Part shown: in pieces, positions 9,601-18,293 of the stretch
Layout: every line of letters begins with the position of its first letter
Numbering within the stretch: the stretch's first letter is position 1
Source: Sphingobium sp. EM0848
GTDB taxonomy: Bacteria > Pseudomonadota > Alphaproteobacteria > Sphingomonadales > Sphingomonadaceae
Direction of reading: 5' to 3'
NCBI RefSeq assembly: GCF_013375555.1
Contig: NZ_JABXWB010000001.1
Coordinates: forward strand, 1,550,001-1,614,000
DNA length: 64,000 nucleotides
The notes under the pieces: model-generated
What the model was told of the DNA's origin: nothing
The model's database searches: none
Seen by the model: the letters and a program-made list of their open reading frames with translations, nothing else
Made by a program: the position numbers and the translations under genes

Positions 9601-10352
9601 CAGCAATCCTGCGGCAACAGCGCCTGATTGACGAAAATGCCGTCCATTTCGACGAGCAGCGGGAAATGCCCCTTATTATTGGCGAAAAAGGCCGACGGCA
9701 CGAAGGCGCGCTCCGCCAGCCAGTCGATCATCGCGCGATAACCCGTGCCGCCTTCATAGATTGGACGGACACCGAGTTCGGTCTGGACGCCGGCCATTTC
9801 GCCCAATGCGCCGCCCGCCCCTTCGCAGACGGAAAGGTCGTGCCCCTGCGTGTCCATCTTCAGGAACGGCCGGGCAAACCCATGCGTCGCTTTCAGTTCG
9901 GACAGCAGCCCGTCAAGGCGGCGGCACTGCATGTCGACCGTGCGCGTCACCTTGTTGCGCTCGGCGAAAACCGCGTCCTGCTGCTCGGAAGGTTTCTTCA
10001 GGGAGCTGAACTGGTCGGCCGCCATGATGTTGAAACTGGCGGTGCCGTCAAAGTCCGACAGCGCCATGTTGAACACATGCCATTTGCCGTCAGACGCGGC
10101 GCGCCCCTCCAGTTCCGCGAAAATCTCGGGATTGGGTTCGAAGGACAGTATCGTGCCCCTGAACGCCGCATCCTTGCGCAACATCGTGGCATATTGACCG
10201 CGATTGGCGCCGACGTCGAACACGCAGTCTACCGCAAAGGCGCTCAAAAACCGGCGCAGCGCCTGAATTTCCGGATATTGATGGACCCGTCCGGCGAGGG
10301 CGAGGCGCATCGCCAGCATCCGGTCGCCCAATTCACGAACATAACGGCTCAT
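9600..10352 (-). CDS. FkbM family methyltransferase
   Basis: This 250-residue SAM-dependent O-methyltransferase has the SAM-binding motif VFDVGANRGQ at 44-53, SFEPNPE for ribose binding, and FLKMDTQGHD, the FkbM post-motif. FkbM proteins methylate hydroxyls of sugars or secondary metabolites. ATG 10352 overlaps the stop of the upstream glycosyltransferase (ATGA), which decides against a 31-residue longer frame. Its place in the run suggests that it caps or decorates a sugar of the exopolysaccharide. Confidence 0.88.
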   Translation of the reverse strand: MSRYVRELGDRMLAMRLALAGRVHQYPEIQALRRFLSAFAVDCVFDVGANRGQYATMLRKDAAFRGTILSFEPNPEIFAELEGRAASDGKWHVFNMALSDFDGTASFNIMAADQFSSLKKPSEQQDAVFAERNKVTRTVDMQCRRLDGLLSELKATHGFARPFLKMDTQGHDLSVCEGAGGALGEMAGVQTELGVRPIYEGGTGYRAMIDWLAERAFVPSAFFANNKGHFPLLVEMDGIFVNQALLPQDC

Positions 10353-11512
10353 GCGCCGGTCACGCCGCGATAGATGGCGCCATAGATCGCGCTGGTGGCG
10401 GACGCCATGTCCTTCCAATTGCCCATTGAATCTCCATAGCTGCACGCGTGCGCGCCCAAAGCCTGCCTGATGACCGCGCTTTCTACGAGGGGCAAGAGGG
10501 CTTGCGCAAGCGCCGCCGCATTTCCTGCCGGCGCCTTTACGGCAACCTCCGGCGGCAGGCTGGCGAACATGCCCGCGTCGGACGTGACCATCGCCTTGCC
10601 ATGATGCAGCGCCGACAGAAAAGCGCCGCTGCTGTCGATATGGCGATAGGGAAAGACCAATATGTCCGCCTTCGCCATATGCGCGTCGAGCCGCTGTTCG
10701 GTGAGGAAGCCGAGATCGGCGATCAACCGCTCTCCGAAACCCGCCGCGCGCACGCCGTCGAGCAGCGGCGCTATGTCCATGAAGGGCTTGCCCGCCAGCA
10801 CCAGCTCGAAGCGATGCCCCGCCCGCCAGAGCGACAGACAGACCTCCACCAGCAGATCAACGCCCTTATAGGGCCGGATCGTGCCGAAGAAGAGCAGGCG
10901 CGGCATGGCGGCGTCGGGCACCTCCGCCAGATCGCCCGGCCCGGCGGCCGCCAGACGCATCGGCGGATGGGGCGTCACATGGATGCGCGCCGGGTCGATG
11001 CCCTGCTGCTCCAGCGCCGTCCGGGTCGTCTCGCCATGGACGATCAGCGCATCGAACATGTCCAGCAGGGCGCGATAGCCCCTGCCCTGCACACCCGCGT
11101 CGGCATGATAGGCATCGGCATTATGGACGGTGTGGACGAGCTTCGTCCTGCCCCTCAACCGCCGCAGCATGATCCGGTCTGCGGGCGCGAGCGGGAGCCA
11201 TTGCATGTGCGCGACATCCGCCTTCGCCAGCGCGTCGAGATCGCCCAAAGCGCAGCTCAGTCCATATTCGCCAGCCTTGAGCAAACGGAAAGCCCGCCCC
11301 TCCCCGATCCGCCTGCGCAGCGCTTCGCTCCGGCGGAAGAAGCGCGCTTCATAGCGATAGCCCTGCGGGATGATGGCGTCGGTCGCCCGCATCGGACGAC
11401 CCAGCAGGGTCACGTCCAGGCCTTCCGCCGCCATCGCAGCGCACAGGCTGTCGTCATAGCGCCCGGTGAAGAGCGAGGGATCGCACATTGCGACTTTCAG
11501 GGCGACCTTCAT
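10349..11512 (-). CDS. family 4 glycosyltransferase
   Basis: The 387-residue cytosolic protein has the GT-B fold pattern. The N-terminal domain has KVAMCDPSLFTGRYD and HTVHNADAYH. The C-terminal nucleotide-sugar domain starts at LLFFGTIRPYKGVDLL and continues with FPYRHIDSSGAFLSAL, in place of the usual E-x7-E segment. It should transfer a sugar from a nucleotide donor to the growing lipid-linked repeat unit. The start ATG 11512 overlaps the stop of the flippase gene. A much longer upstream frame exists but lies wholly inside the flippase gene and has no coding character. Confidence 0.87.
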   Translation of the reverse strand: MKVALKVAMCDPSLFTGRYDDSLCAAMAAEGLDVTLLGRPMRATDAIIPQGYRYEARFFRRSEALRRRIGEGRAFRLLKAGEYGLSCALGDLDALAKADVAHMQWLPLAPADRIMLRRLRGRTKLVHTVHNADAYHADAGVQGRGYRALLDMFDALIVHGETTRTALEQQGIDPARIHVTPHPPMRLAAAGPGDLAEVPDAAMPRLLFFGTIRPYKGVDLLVEVCLSLWRAGHRFELVLAGKPFMDIAPLLDGVRAAGFGERLIADLGFLTEQRLDAHMAKADILVFPYRHIDSSGAFLSALHHGKAMVTSDAGMFASLPPEVAVKAPAGNAAALAQALLPLVESAVIRQALGAHACSYGDSMGNWKDMASATSAIYGAIYRGVTGA

Positions 11513-12828
11513 GCGCGCCTGCCCATCAACTGGCGCAGGGACAGGCCGTGGATGCTCGCGGCCACGAACAGGGTCAGCGTGTAAAGGATAAGGAACATCA
11601 GGTCGAACCGATCCGGCGCGAACATCCGCGCCAAAGGCACGCTCAGCAGCGAGCCGGTGAGAAAGGGCAGCGACCGCCCCAGCAGCAGCGTGAACCGTCC
11701 CAGCGCGCCCTGCACATAGACCGACACGCAAATCACCGCGAGCGCCAGCAAGGCGCCGTCGATCAACAACAGGTCGACGCGATCGATCGACGCGCGGCCG
11801 TCGAACAGCTTGGTAAACAGCCATTCGCCCAGCAGCAGCAAGGCGCTTGAAGCCCCCAGCGCAAAGAACAGCGCCACGCCCAACGCCCGCCCCATCAACT
11901 GACGCAGGCGCGCCCTGTCGCCTGCATGAAAGGCCCGGGTGATCCGGGGCAGCGCCGCCTCCACCGTCGCCCGCACCAGCATCGAGAGCGACCGCGACAT
12001 CTTGAAAAAGAAGTCGAAGATCAGCATCGGCCGCGCGTCATGAGTGGCTGCGGCGATGGTGAAATAGGGCGCGTTATAAGCCAGGATTTCCGAAATGGTG
12101 AACGCCGCCGAAGCGCCGATATCACGCAGATAATGGGCCCGCACATGCCCGCCGCCGACGCGGAAGGACAGCCAGTGCGCCGCCCGCATGCCCAGCCGAC
12201 GGTGCACCAGAAAAATGGCATAGCCAATGACGGCGACGCTGACGCAAAGCTGCAAGGCGACGGACGTGCGCGGGTCCAGCCCCTGCAGGATGAACAGCAG
12301 CAGCGCGATGGTCATCACCCGGCGCAGGCAATCAAGCGCTTCCCAGAGGAAATTGCCGTCCACCGCCGCCAGCGCCCTTTTGGCAAGCAGCGCGGGCAGG
12401 TTGAGGCAGGCCGACAGGAAGAACAGCAGGAATAGCAGCGGCATGCCCGTATGCAGCCCGCCCAGCGCCAGCGCGACCAGCAATATCGCGAACCCGCCAA
12501 CGATCAGCAGGCCGAGGAACAGGAACAGCACGCCCATTTCCTCCAGCCGGAAGCCGCCAGCCTCGTCCCCGCCCAAGCCCAGCCAATGCCGCCGCAGCCG
12601 CGCATAGATGATGCTGGTGAGGCCGAACTCAGCGGAAATGGTGAAATTGCCGAACGCCACCAGCAACAGGAAGGACTGGAACTCCCGCAGCGGCAGGGCG
12701 CGCACGAACACATAGGTGACGGCAAAGCCCCAGATCAGCGTCAGCCCGACATTGGCGAGCTTGATAAGGGCAAGGATGCGGGCAGAAGCCTCCATCCGGG
12801 CGAGCGCCCTGCCGAGCGGTTCGCTCAC
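11509..12828 (-). CDS. polysaccharide flippase-like membrane protein (Wzx/MATE-type fold)
   Basis: The 439 residues have about 12 hydrophobic helices with paired basic loops, the pattern of oligosaccharide flippases. The C-terminal half (DFFFKMSRSLSMLVRATVEAALPRI) resembles lipopolysaccharide biosynthesis flippases. It should move the lipid-linked repeat unit across the inner membrane. It starts at GTG 12828, whose GTGA overlaps the stop of the methyltransferase gene. The family is diverse, so the assignment rests on topology and context. Confidence 0.75.
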   Translation of the reverse strand: MSEPLGRALARMEASARILALIKLANVGLTLIWGFAVTYVFVRALPLREFQSFLLLVAFGNFTISAEFGLTSIIYARLRRHWLGLGGDEAGGFRLEEMGVLFLFLGLLIVGGFAILLVALALGGLHTGMPLLFLLFFLSACLNLPALLAKRALAAVDGNFLWEALDCLRRVMTIALLLFILQGLDPRTSVALQLCVSVAVIGYAIFLVHRRLGMRAAHWLSFRVGGGHVRAHYLRDIGASAAFTISEILAYNAPYFTIAAATHDARPMLIFDFFFKMSRSLSMLVRATVEAALPRITRAFHAGDRARLRQLMGRALGVALFFALGASSALLLLGEWLFTKLFDGRASIDRVDLLLIDGALLALAVICVSVYVQGALGRFTLLLGRSLPFLTGSLLSVPLARMFAPDRFDLMFLILYTLTLFVAASIHGLSLRQLMGRRA

Positions 12829-13577
12829 CGGGGCGAGGTTCCGGCGGGCTTGCGGGCGCGGAAGAGCCGGTCGTCCAACGCATAATAATGCCGCGTGCCG
12901 GCATCGATGCCGCTCGCGTCAATCTCTTCCAGCTCGAAACCCGCCGCGCGGATGCGGTCCGCGAAATCCAGGCCATATTGGCGCACATGATCCCATTGGC
13001 CGAAGCGGCGCTCGCGTTCGCGTGGAGGGATGTCGAAGCTGCCGTCCTCCGTCGGCTTGTCCCATAACGGGACGATCAGCCAGGCCTCACCACCCGGCTT
13101 CAGGGCGCGGTGGATGTTGCGCAGCACGGCATGATCGTCCGGCACATGCTCCATGACATGGCTGGCGTAGAACAGGTCGTAGCGATCGCTGTCGTTCAGC
13201 GCCATCAGGTCGACGCGCCGCATATTGGGCACATGATAGCGGCCGGGATCAAGATCGGCGGGGGTATAGTCAGCGGCGGTCGAAAAGCGGCGCACAAGGC
13301 TGCCTTCATTGGGCGCCATATGCAGCACCGCCCCATCCACCGGCACGGTCAGCACATCGCCCGCGATCAGATGGTTCATCAGCCGCTCGCGCGGGGAAGC
13401 GCCACAGTTCGGGCAACCCCATTCGCCATTGTCGCCATAGCGGAAGAAACCCACCACCGCCTGCCCGCAGGCCGGGCAGCCCCGGTTCGCCCGCGCGCCC
13501 AGCGCCTTGCGCACGGCCAGCAGGGTTCGGGTCAGATGCTTGCCGGCGGCTTTCGCCACCCGCTGGAAAGTAATCAC
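12825..13577 (-). CDS. class I SAM methyltransferase with N-terminal zinc ribbon
   Basis: The 250-residue protein has a CPACG...CPNCG pair near residues 34-59, which is a zinc ribbon, then a methyltransferase-like domain with YTPADLDPGRY and DLFYASHVMEHVPDDHAVLRNIHRALKPGG. The second stretch is typical of Methyltransf_11 enzymes acting in sugar or cell-envelope pathways. The first SAM motif (GAVLHMAPNEGS) departs from the usual GxGxG. GTG 13577 has GGAG seven bases upstream. Its setting between glycosyltransferases suggests a sugar substrate. Confidence 0.8.
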   Translation of the reverse strand: MITFQRVAKAAGKHLTRTLLAVRKALGARANRGCPACGQAVVGFFRYGDNGEWGCPNCGASPRERLMNHLIAGDVLTVPVDGAVLHMAPNEGSLVRRFSTAADYTPADLDPGRYHVPNMRRVDLMALNDSDRYDLFYASHVMEHVPDDHAVLRNIHRALKPGGEAWLIVPLWDKPTEDGSFDIPPRERERRFGQWDHVRQYGLDFADRIRAAGFELEEIDASGIDAGTRHYYALDDRLFRARKPAGTSPR

Positions 13578-13639
13578 GCCTTGGCTCCGCTAAACATTGG
13601 GTCGCCTATACAATATGCCGCCGCTTTGGCGAGAGGGGA

Positions 13640-14773
13640 TCAGCGCGACTTGGCGGGATTCCAGATGGTCACGGTGCGGCCGGTCATGGCCTTGAACACG
13701 CCTTGCAGGGTCGCGAAATAGGCGATCACGATGTCCACGACCGCCGCGAACGGCCCGCCTTTGGATCGCAACCCGCGCCAGAGGATGAACACGCCGGTCA
13801 GGCCACCAACCATATAGAGCGTTGGCGAAATCCGCATTGCCAGCGTCCCCGCCGCGACAATGCCGGTCAGGATGAAGATACCGCCGAACCAGCGCACGAT
13901 CTTGCGCGAGCCATATTTGAAACGGTCCAACGCGCCCATGCGCCGCAATTGCGGCCGCAAATGGCTGTGCGTGTGCCAGGCGCGGGCGGCGATCCGAACC
14001 TTGCGGCGATATTCGTCGCCCCGCGCCGCCACCAAGCGCTCGCGGGCGATGACGTCCTTGGCCTTGACCAGCCGCTTGCCCGCAAAGACCACGGCCATGG
14101 AGACGGTCAGGTCGTCCAGCACGCTGTCGGGAAATTCGGGATAGAGCGCCCGCCGGATCGAGAAGATGGACCCGTCCGCCCCCAGCACATTGCCGGTGCG
14201 CGATTCCTCATCCTTCAGCTTTTCTTCGATCCGCCAATAGAGCGAACCGACCGACGCCGTGGCGCTTTCGCCATCGCCCATATAATGCAGCGATCCCAGC
14301 ACCCCGCCAATTTCCGGGTCGGCATAGCGGGCCAGCAGATTGTCGATGGCATCACCGTCCAGCATCACATTGGCGTCGGTGAAGATCAGCACATCGCCCT
14401 TCGCCCGCGCCGCCAGCAGCTTCATCCCATGCGCCTTGCCGCTCCGCCCCGGTCCTCGCAGCAGCGTCACCAGATCGCCCTGCGCCGCGATCAGCCCCGC
14501 CGTCTCATCCGAGGAGCCATCGTCGAAGGCCAATATCTCAAGACCCGGATAGCGCGCCTTCAGCATCGCCAGATTGGCGAGCTTTTCCGGCATGGCCGCC
14601 GCCTCATTATAGGCGCAGAACAGCAGCGAAGCCGACGGCGCCGGCCCCACCACAGGCTGCTCGGGCCGCGTCGGCAGCATCCGCAGGATCAGCGGATAGA
14701 AGAGGAAGGGCCACGTCACCGCCACCAGCGACAGCAGCAGCACGAGCGCCGCGACAAGATTGATCACATCCAT
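13640..14773 (-). CDS. membrane-anchored family 2 glycosyltransferase
   Basis: The 377-residue protein has an N-terminal transmembrane segment (about 5-30), then a GT2 catalytic domain: LFCAYNEA, AFDDGSSDET, FTDANVMLD and LDDLTVSMAVV. Two or three further membrane segments lie near the C-terminus. It resembles processive or EPS-type GT2 enzymes. ATG 14773 overlaps by one base the stop of the sugar-phosphate transferase gene, so the two are probably co-translated. It probably adds a sugar right after the initiating step. Confidence 0.88.
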   Translation of the reverse strand: MDVINLVAALVLLLSLVAVTWPFLFYPLILRMLPTRPEQPVVGPAPSASLLFCAYNEAAAMPEKLANLAMLKARYPGLEILAFDDGSSDETAGLIAAQGDLVTLLRGPGRSGKAHGMKLLAARAKGDVLIFTDANVMLDGDAIDNLLARYADPEIGGVLGSLHYMGDGESATASVGSLYWRIEEKLKDEESRTGNVLGADGSIFSIRRALYPEFPDSVLDDLTVSMAVVFAGKRLVKAKDVIARERLVAARGDEYRRKVRIAARAWHTHSHLRPQLRRMGALDRFKYGSRKIVRWFGGIFILTGIVAAGTLAMRISPTLYMVGGLTGVFILWRGLRSKGGPFAAVVDIVIAYFATLQGVFKAMTGRTVTIWNPAKSR

Positions 14774-16122
14774 CAATAGGCCTTGTGGTGCACCAGCACG
14801 CCGATGGTCGCGACGATGATGCGCAGGTCGCGCCAGATCGACCATTTGGTCACATATTCCAGATCCGACTGAAGCCGGTCGATCAGGTCCTGATGGTGAT
14901 CCGTCGATCCGCGATGACCGCGCACCTGGGCAAGGCCCGTCATGCCCGGCTTGATGCAATGCCGCTCCCAATAGCGTTCGTCCACCTCCCAATAGAGGCT
15001 GTCCCCGGCCTTGGCGGCGGCGGCATGGGGACGCGGACCGACGATGCTCATGTCGCCGCGCAGCACGTTGAAAAGCTGCGGCAACTCATCGATGCTGGTC
15101 TTGCGCAGGAAGCGGCCGACCGCCGTCACCCGATCGTCATCGCGGGCGGTCAGCTTGTCCGCCTTGCGGTCGCTGGCCTCGGCGCGCATCGACCGGAATT
15201 TGTAGATGCTGAACGGCGCCGCATCGCGGCCGATACGCGGCTGGCGGAAGATGACCGGGCCGGGGCTGGTCAGCTTCACCGCCAGCGCGGCCACGATCAG
15301 CACCGGCGACAAAGCAATGGTCGCGACAGTCGCGACGACAATGTCGAAGAAGCGTTTGATGATGCGGTCGCGGAACTGGAACGGCCCGCCCGCGACGATG
15401 ATCGTCGGCTGTCCGTCAAATTCATCCACCCGTGCGGGCGCAAAGCGCAGCAGTTCCGGCACGACGATCTCCCCCCGTGCCGACAGCGATTTCAGCGCCA
15501 CGGACCAGTCGTCCATCCGCTCCATGGGGCAGGCGACGATCACCCGCTCCGCCATGCCGACGGCAGCGGCAAGCCGCGCGGCCATGTCGGCATCATGGCC
15601 TTCAGGGCGCAGACCGGCAGCAGCAGCCTCGATCACTTCCATGTGCGGGCCGGTGTCGATGGCCACGCCGTCCATGATCACGACGGTCAGGTGCGGCACT
15701 TCCCCCAACAACCGCGCACCGAGGCGACCGATGGCCAGCCGCACCATGGCCACGCTGACCGCCGAAAAGCCAAGGCCGACGATGAAGGTGAGACGCGAGA
15801 GTTGCTCGGCGATCTTGCCCAGATAGACGATCAGCAGCATCAGCATCGCGGCTTGCGCCAGAGCGAGCAGTCCCCGGAAAATGCCGCGCCGCAGATTTTC
15901 CAGCATATGAATGCCGTAGGCGCCGCCCTGCACGCCCAGCAGCACGTAAATCGGCGCGATCATCGCGAACATGACCAGGCCATGCGGCTTGCCCGGTTCG
16001 CCAGAAAACGCGCCCAGCACCAGCAGGTTGGCGAGCAGAAAGGACAGGAAAAGCCCCGCCATATCCCCCAGCAGACACAGCAGGTACAGCCGCACCCGCA
16101 CGATTTCCTTGGAGACTGTCAC
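14773..16122 (-). CDS. polyprenyl-phosphate sugar phosphotransferase (initiating enzyme of exopolysaccharide)
   Basis: This 449-residue enzyme attaches the first sugar-1-phosphate to undecaprenyl phosphate. Four transmembrane helices occupy about 10-130 and a CoA-binding-like middle domain follows. The C-terminal bacterial sugar transferase domain begins at [18 protein letters not shown], with [30 protein letters not shown] and [10 protein letters not shown]. This is the WbaP/GumD-type architecture seen in GelB/SpsB of sphingan producers. The start is GTG 16122, with AGGG upstream. A repeat element separates it from asnB. Confidence 0.92.
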   Translation of the reverse strand: MTVSKEIVRVRLYLLCLLGDMAGLFLSFLLANLLVLGAFSGEPGKPHGLVMFAMIAPIYVLLGVQGGAYGIHMLENLRRGIFRGLLALAQAAMLMLLIVYLGKIAEQLSRLTFIVGLGFSAVSVAMVRLAIGRLGARLLGEVPHLTVVIMDGVAIDTGPHMEVIEAAAAGLRPEGHDADMAARLAAAVGMAERVIVACPMERMDDWSVALKSLSARGEIVVPELLRFAPARVDEFDGQPTIIVAGGPFQFRDRIIKRFFDIVVATVATIALSPVLIVAALAVKLTSPGPVIFRQPRIGRDAAPFSIYKFRSMRAEASDRKADKLTARDDDRVTAVGRFLRKTSIDELPQLFNVLRGDMSIVGPRPHAAAAKAGDSLYWEVDERYWERHCIKPGMTGLAQVRGHRGSTDHHQDLIDRLQSDLEYVTKWSIWRDLRIIVATIGVLVHHKAY

Positions 16123-16185
16123 CCTTGACCCTGTTTACTTAGCGTGTCCGCTCCGTTGGCACTGCTGGAGGCGGCTTTCAAGAGC

Positions 16186-16285
16186 TAGAGCGTTTTCGAA
16201 GCAGGTAGAATCACCTGCTGCCTCGGAAAACGCGTCAAATCAAAAGACCAATCGAACCGATGCAGTCGGATCGGAAGCTGCTCTA
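16186..16285. repeat. nested intergenic palindrome (copy C)
   Basis: TAGAGC (16186-16191) and GCTCTA (16280-16285) bound the element. Inside are the arms GCGTTTTC/GAAAACGC (16190-16197/16226-16233) and a stem GCAGGT/ACCTGC (16201-16206/16213-16218). The right boundary supplies the TAG stop of asnB at 16283-16285. It fills most of the 160-base gap between asnB and the sugar phosphotransferase gene. Confidence 0.7.
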
Positions 16286-18178
16286 AAGCGCAAAGAGCCG
16301 TGCCAAAGCCTTGTCCAGCATCAGCAATTGCCACAGCAACCGCCCATGATCGGCCAGTCCGGCCTTATGGTCCGCCGCGACCTTGCCCAGCATCTTCGCA
16401 TCGAACCAGCCCGTCTTCGCCAGCGCCGACCCGCCCGCAATGGCGCTCGCCTCGCCCGCCAGAGGCCCGCGAAACCAGGCGCTGACCGGCGTCACGAAAC
16501 CCATTTTCTGCCGGTAGAGAATGTCCTGCGGCAGATAAGGCTCCATGGCCTTCTTCATCAGATATTTGCCGCTATTGCCGCGAATGCGCTGGGCGACGGG
16601 CAAGCGCGCGGCGAACTCTACGAGGCGATGGTCGAGCAGCGGCTCGCGCGCTTCCAGACTGACGGCCATGCTCATCCGGTCGGTCTTGGTCAGGATATCG
16701 CCGGGCAGCCAGATGCGGATGTCGGCATATTGCGCCCGGTCCAGCGGATCGCGGGCGGGCGCCTGCGCCATCGCCTTGATATAGCGATCCTCCGCCCGAT
16801 AGGCGCCGAGCCGCGTTCTCATATCCTGACTGAACAGTTTCTGCCGCAGGGCATGGGGCGTCACCCCGACCGAGGCGGCATAGGCTTCCCCACCCTCCCC
16901 CGCCAGTTCGAGGAAGGTCGACTTGGCGCGCAGCGGGCGCGGCGCCCAGTCGGCCTTGGGATAATAGCGCCCCAGCGTCCCGAACAAGGGCTGCCGCACC
17001 GAAGCCGGGATCAGGCCGCGCAACCTCTCACCCTGCATCTGGAAGCGATGCCGCCGATAGCCCGCAAAGGCCTCATCCGCGCCGTCCCCGGAAAGCGCCA
17101 CCGTCACCTGCTCCCGCGCCAGTTCGCACACCCGATAGGTGGGCAGCGCCGAGGCATCGGCAAAAGGCTCATCGAAATGCAGCGCCAGCGTGTCGATCAG
17201 TCCATAATCGTCGGGCGACACGATCCGCGTGCGATGATCGGTGGCGAAACGCCGCGCGATCCGGTCGGCATAGGCGGTTTCGTCCAGTTCCTTGACGTCG
17301 AAGCCGATGGTGCAGGTCTTGACCGCCTGCTTGGATGTCTCAGCCATCAGCGCGACCACGCTGCTGCTGTCCACGCCACCGGACAGGAAAGCCCCCAAAG
17401 GCACGTCCGCCACCATGCGCGAGCGCACCGCCTGCCGCATCAGCGCGACCAGTTCCTCCTCCAGCGCTTCAGGTTTCGCCTTGCTGCGGTCGGCAAAGCT
17501 GATGTCCCAATAGCGTTGCGGTTGCGGCAGGGGCCGCCCGCGCACGATGCGCAAAGTCTCGCCAGCGCCCAGCTTGCGCACGCCCGCGACCATGCAGGCA
17601 TCATCGGGCACATAGCCAAAGCTAAGATAATCCTCGACCGCCGACAGGTCCGGCGCGCGACGCAACAACGGATGGGCGAGCAGGCTCTTCAGTTCCGATC
17701 CGAAGATCAGGCTTCCGTCCGACAGCAGCGCATAATGGAGCGGCTTCACCCCCAAGCGATCGCGCGCCAGCCAAAGGGACTGCGCCCGCGCATCGAACAG
17801 GGCGAAGGCGAACATGCCGTTGAACTTCTCGACACAGGCCTCGCCCCATTGGCGATAGCCGTGGAGGATGACTTCCGTGTCGCTGTGCGTGCGGAAGACA
17901 TGGCCCTTGGCCTCCAGTTCCGCGCGGACCTCCATGAAATTGTAGATCTCGCCATTGAAGACGACCGCCAGGCTGTCATCCTCGGTCAGCATCGGCTGCG
18001 CGCCGCTGCCAAGATCGATGATCGACAGGCGCAGATGCCCCAGCCCCACGCCCGGCGCTGTCCAGATGCCGCTGTCATCCGGCCCGCGCCACGGCATGGC
18101 GTCCAGCATCAGGCCAACCCGCGCCGGATCGACCGGCTTGGCCGTTTCAAGGTGGAAGATGCCCGCTATTCCGCACAT
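16283..18178 (-). CDS. asnB: asparagine synthase-like amidotransferase of the XrtA system
   Basis: The 631-residue protein has an N-terminal Ntn glutaminase domain with catalytic Cys2 (MCGIAGIF), RGPDDSG and VFNGEIYN, and a C-terminal synthetase domain with the ATP-pyrophosphatase loop LSGGVDSSSV. Members of this clade travel with exosortase A loci (amidotransferase 1, exosortase A system-associated). They may amidate a uronic acid or another EPS component rather than make asparagine. It lies between the exosortase and the initiating transferase, with repeat elements on both sides. The downstream stop codon lies inside a repeat arm. Confidence 0.92.
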   Translation of the reverse strand: MCGIAGIFHLETAKPVDPARVGLMLDAMPWRGPDDSGIWTAPGVGLGHLRLSIIDLGSGAQPMLTEDDSLAVVFNGEIYNFMEVRAELEAKGHVFRTHSDTEVILHGYRQWGEACVEKFNGMFAFALFDARAQSLWLARDRLGVKPLHYALLSDGSLIFGSELKSLLAHPLLRRAPDLSAVEDYLSFGYVPDDACMVAGVRKLGAGETLRIVRGRPLPQPQRYWDISFADRSKAKPEALEEELVALMRQAVRSRMVADVPLGAFLSGGVDSSSVVALMAETSKQAVKTCTIGFDVKELDETAYADRIARRFATDHRTRIVSPDDYGLIDTLALHFDEPFADASALPTYRVCELAREQVTVALSGDGADEAFAGYRRHRFQMQGERLRGLIPASVRQPLFGTLGRYYPKADWAPRPLRAKSTFLELAGEGGEAYAASVGVTPHALRQKLFSQDMRTRLGAYRAEDRYIKAMAQAPARDPLDRAQYADIRIWLPGDILTKTDRMSMAVSLEAREPLLDHRLVEFAARLPVAQRIRGNSGKYLMKKAMEPYLPQDILYRQKMGFVTPVSAWFRGPLAGEASAIAGGSALAKTGWFDAKMLGKVAADHKAGLADHGRLLWQLLMLDKALARLFAL

Positions 18179-18189
18179 GCGAAGGGTCC

Positions 18190-18236
18190 TAGAGCATTTT
18201 GAAGATAGCTGGAACAGCTGACGACTCGCAAAATGC
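18190..18236. repeat. nested intergenic palindrome (copy D)
   Basis: After a TAGAGC head, the arms GCATTTTG (18194-18201) and CAAAATGC (18229-18236) enclose the stem AGCTG/CAGCT (18207-18211/18215-18219) with a GAA loop. It lies just upstream of the asnB start, in the gap to the exosortase gene. Confidence 0.68.
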
Positions 18237-18252
18237 GGAAAACAAAGGACGA

Positions 18253-18293
18253 GCAGGCAATGGTCCGATCAATTTGATCGGGTCACTGCCTGC
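18253..18293. repeat. 41-base palindrome spanning the stop codon of xrtA
   Basis: Two 20-base arms separated by one base pair at 17 of 20 positions (left arm from GCAGGCA, right arm ending TGCCTGC). The palindrome includes the last eight codons and the stop of the exosortase gene. As RNA it would form a strong hairpin at the gene end. No T tract follows on the transcribed strand, so it is more likely an RNA-stabilising or attenuating hairpin than a classical terminator. Confidence 0.65.

Noticed and set aside
11513..11824. N-terminal 104-residue extension of the family 4 glycosyltransferase
   Set aside because: It lies wholly inside the flippase gene in another frame and is Arg/Ala-rich; the ATGA overlap marks the real start.
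15971..18202. 743-codon frame opposite asnB
   Set aside because: No recognisable domain; it runs across a gene boundary and repeat elements on the opposite strand.
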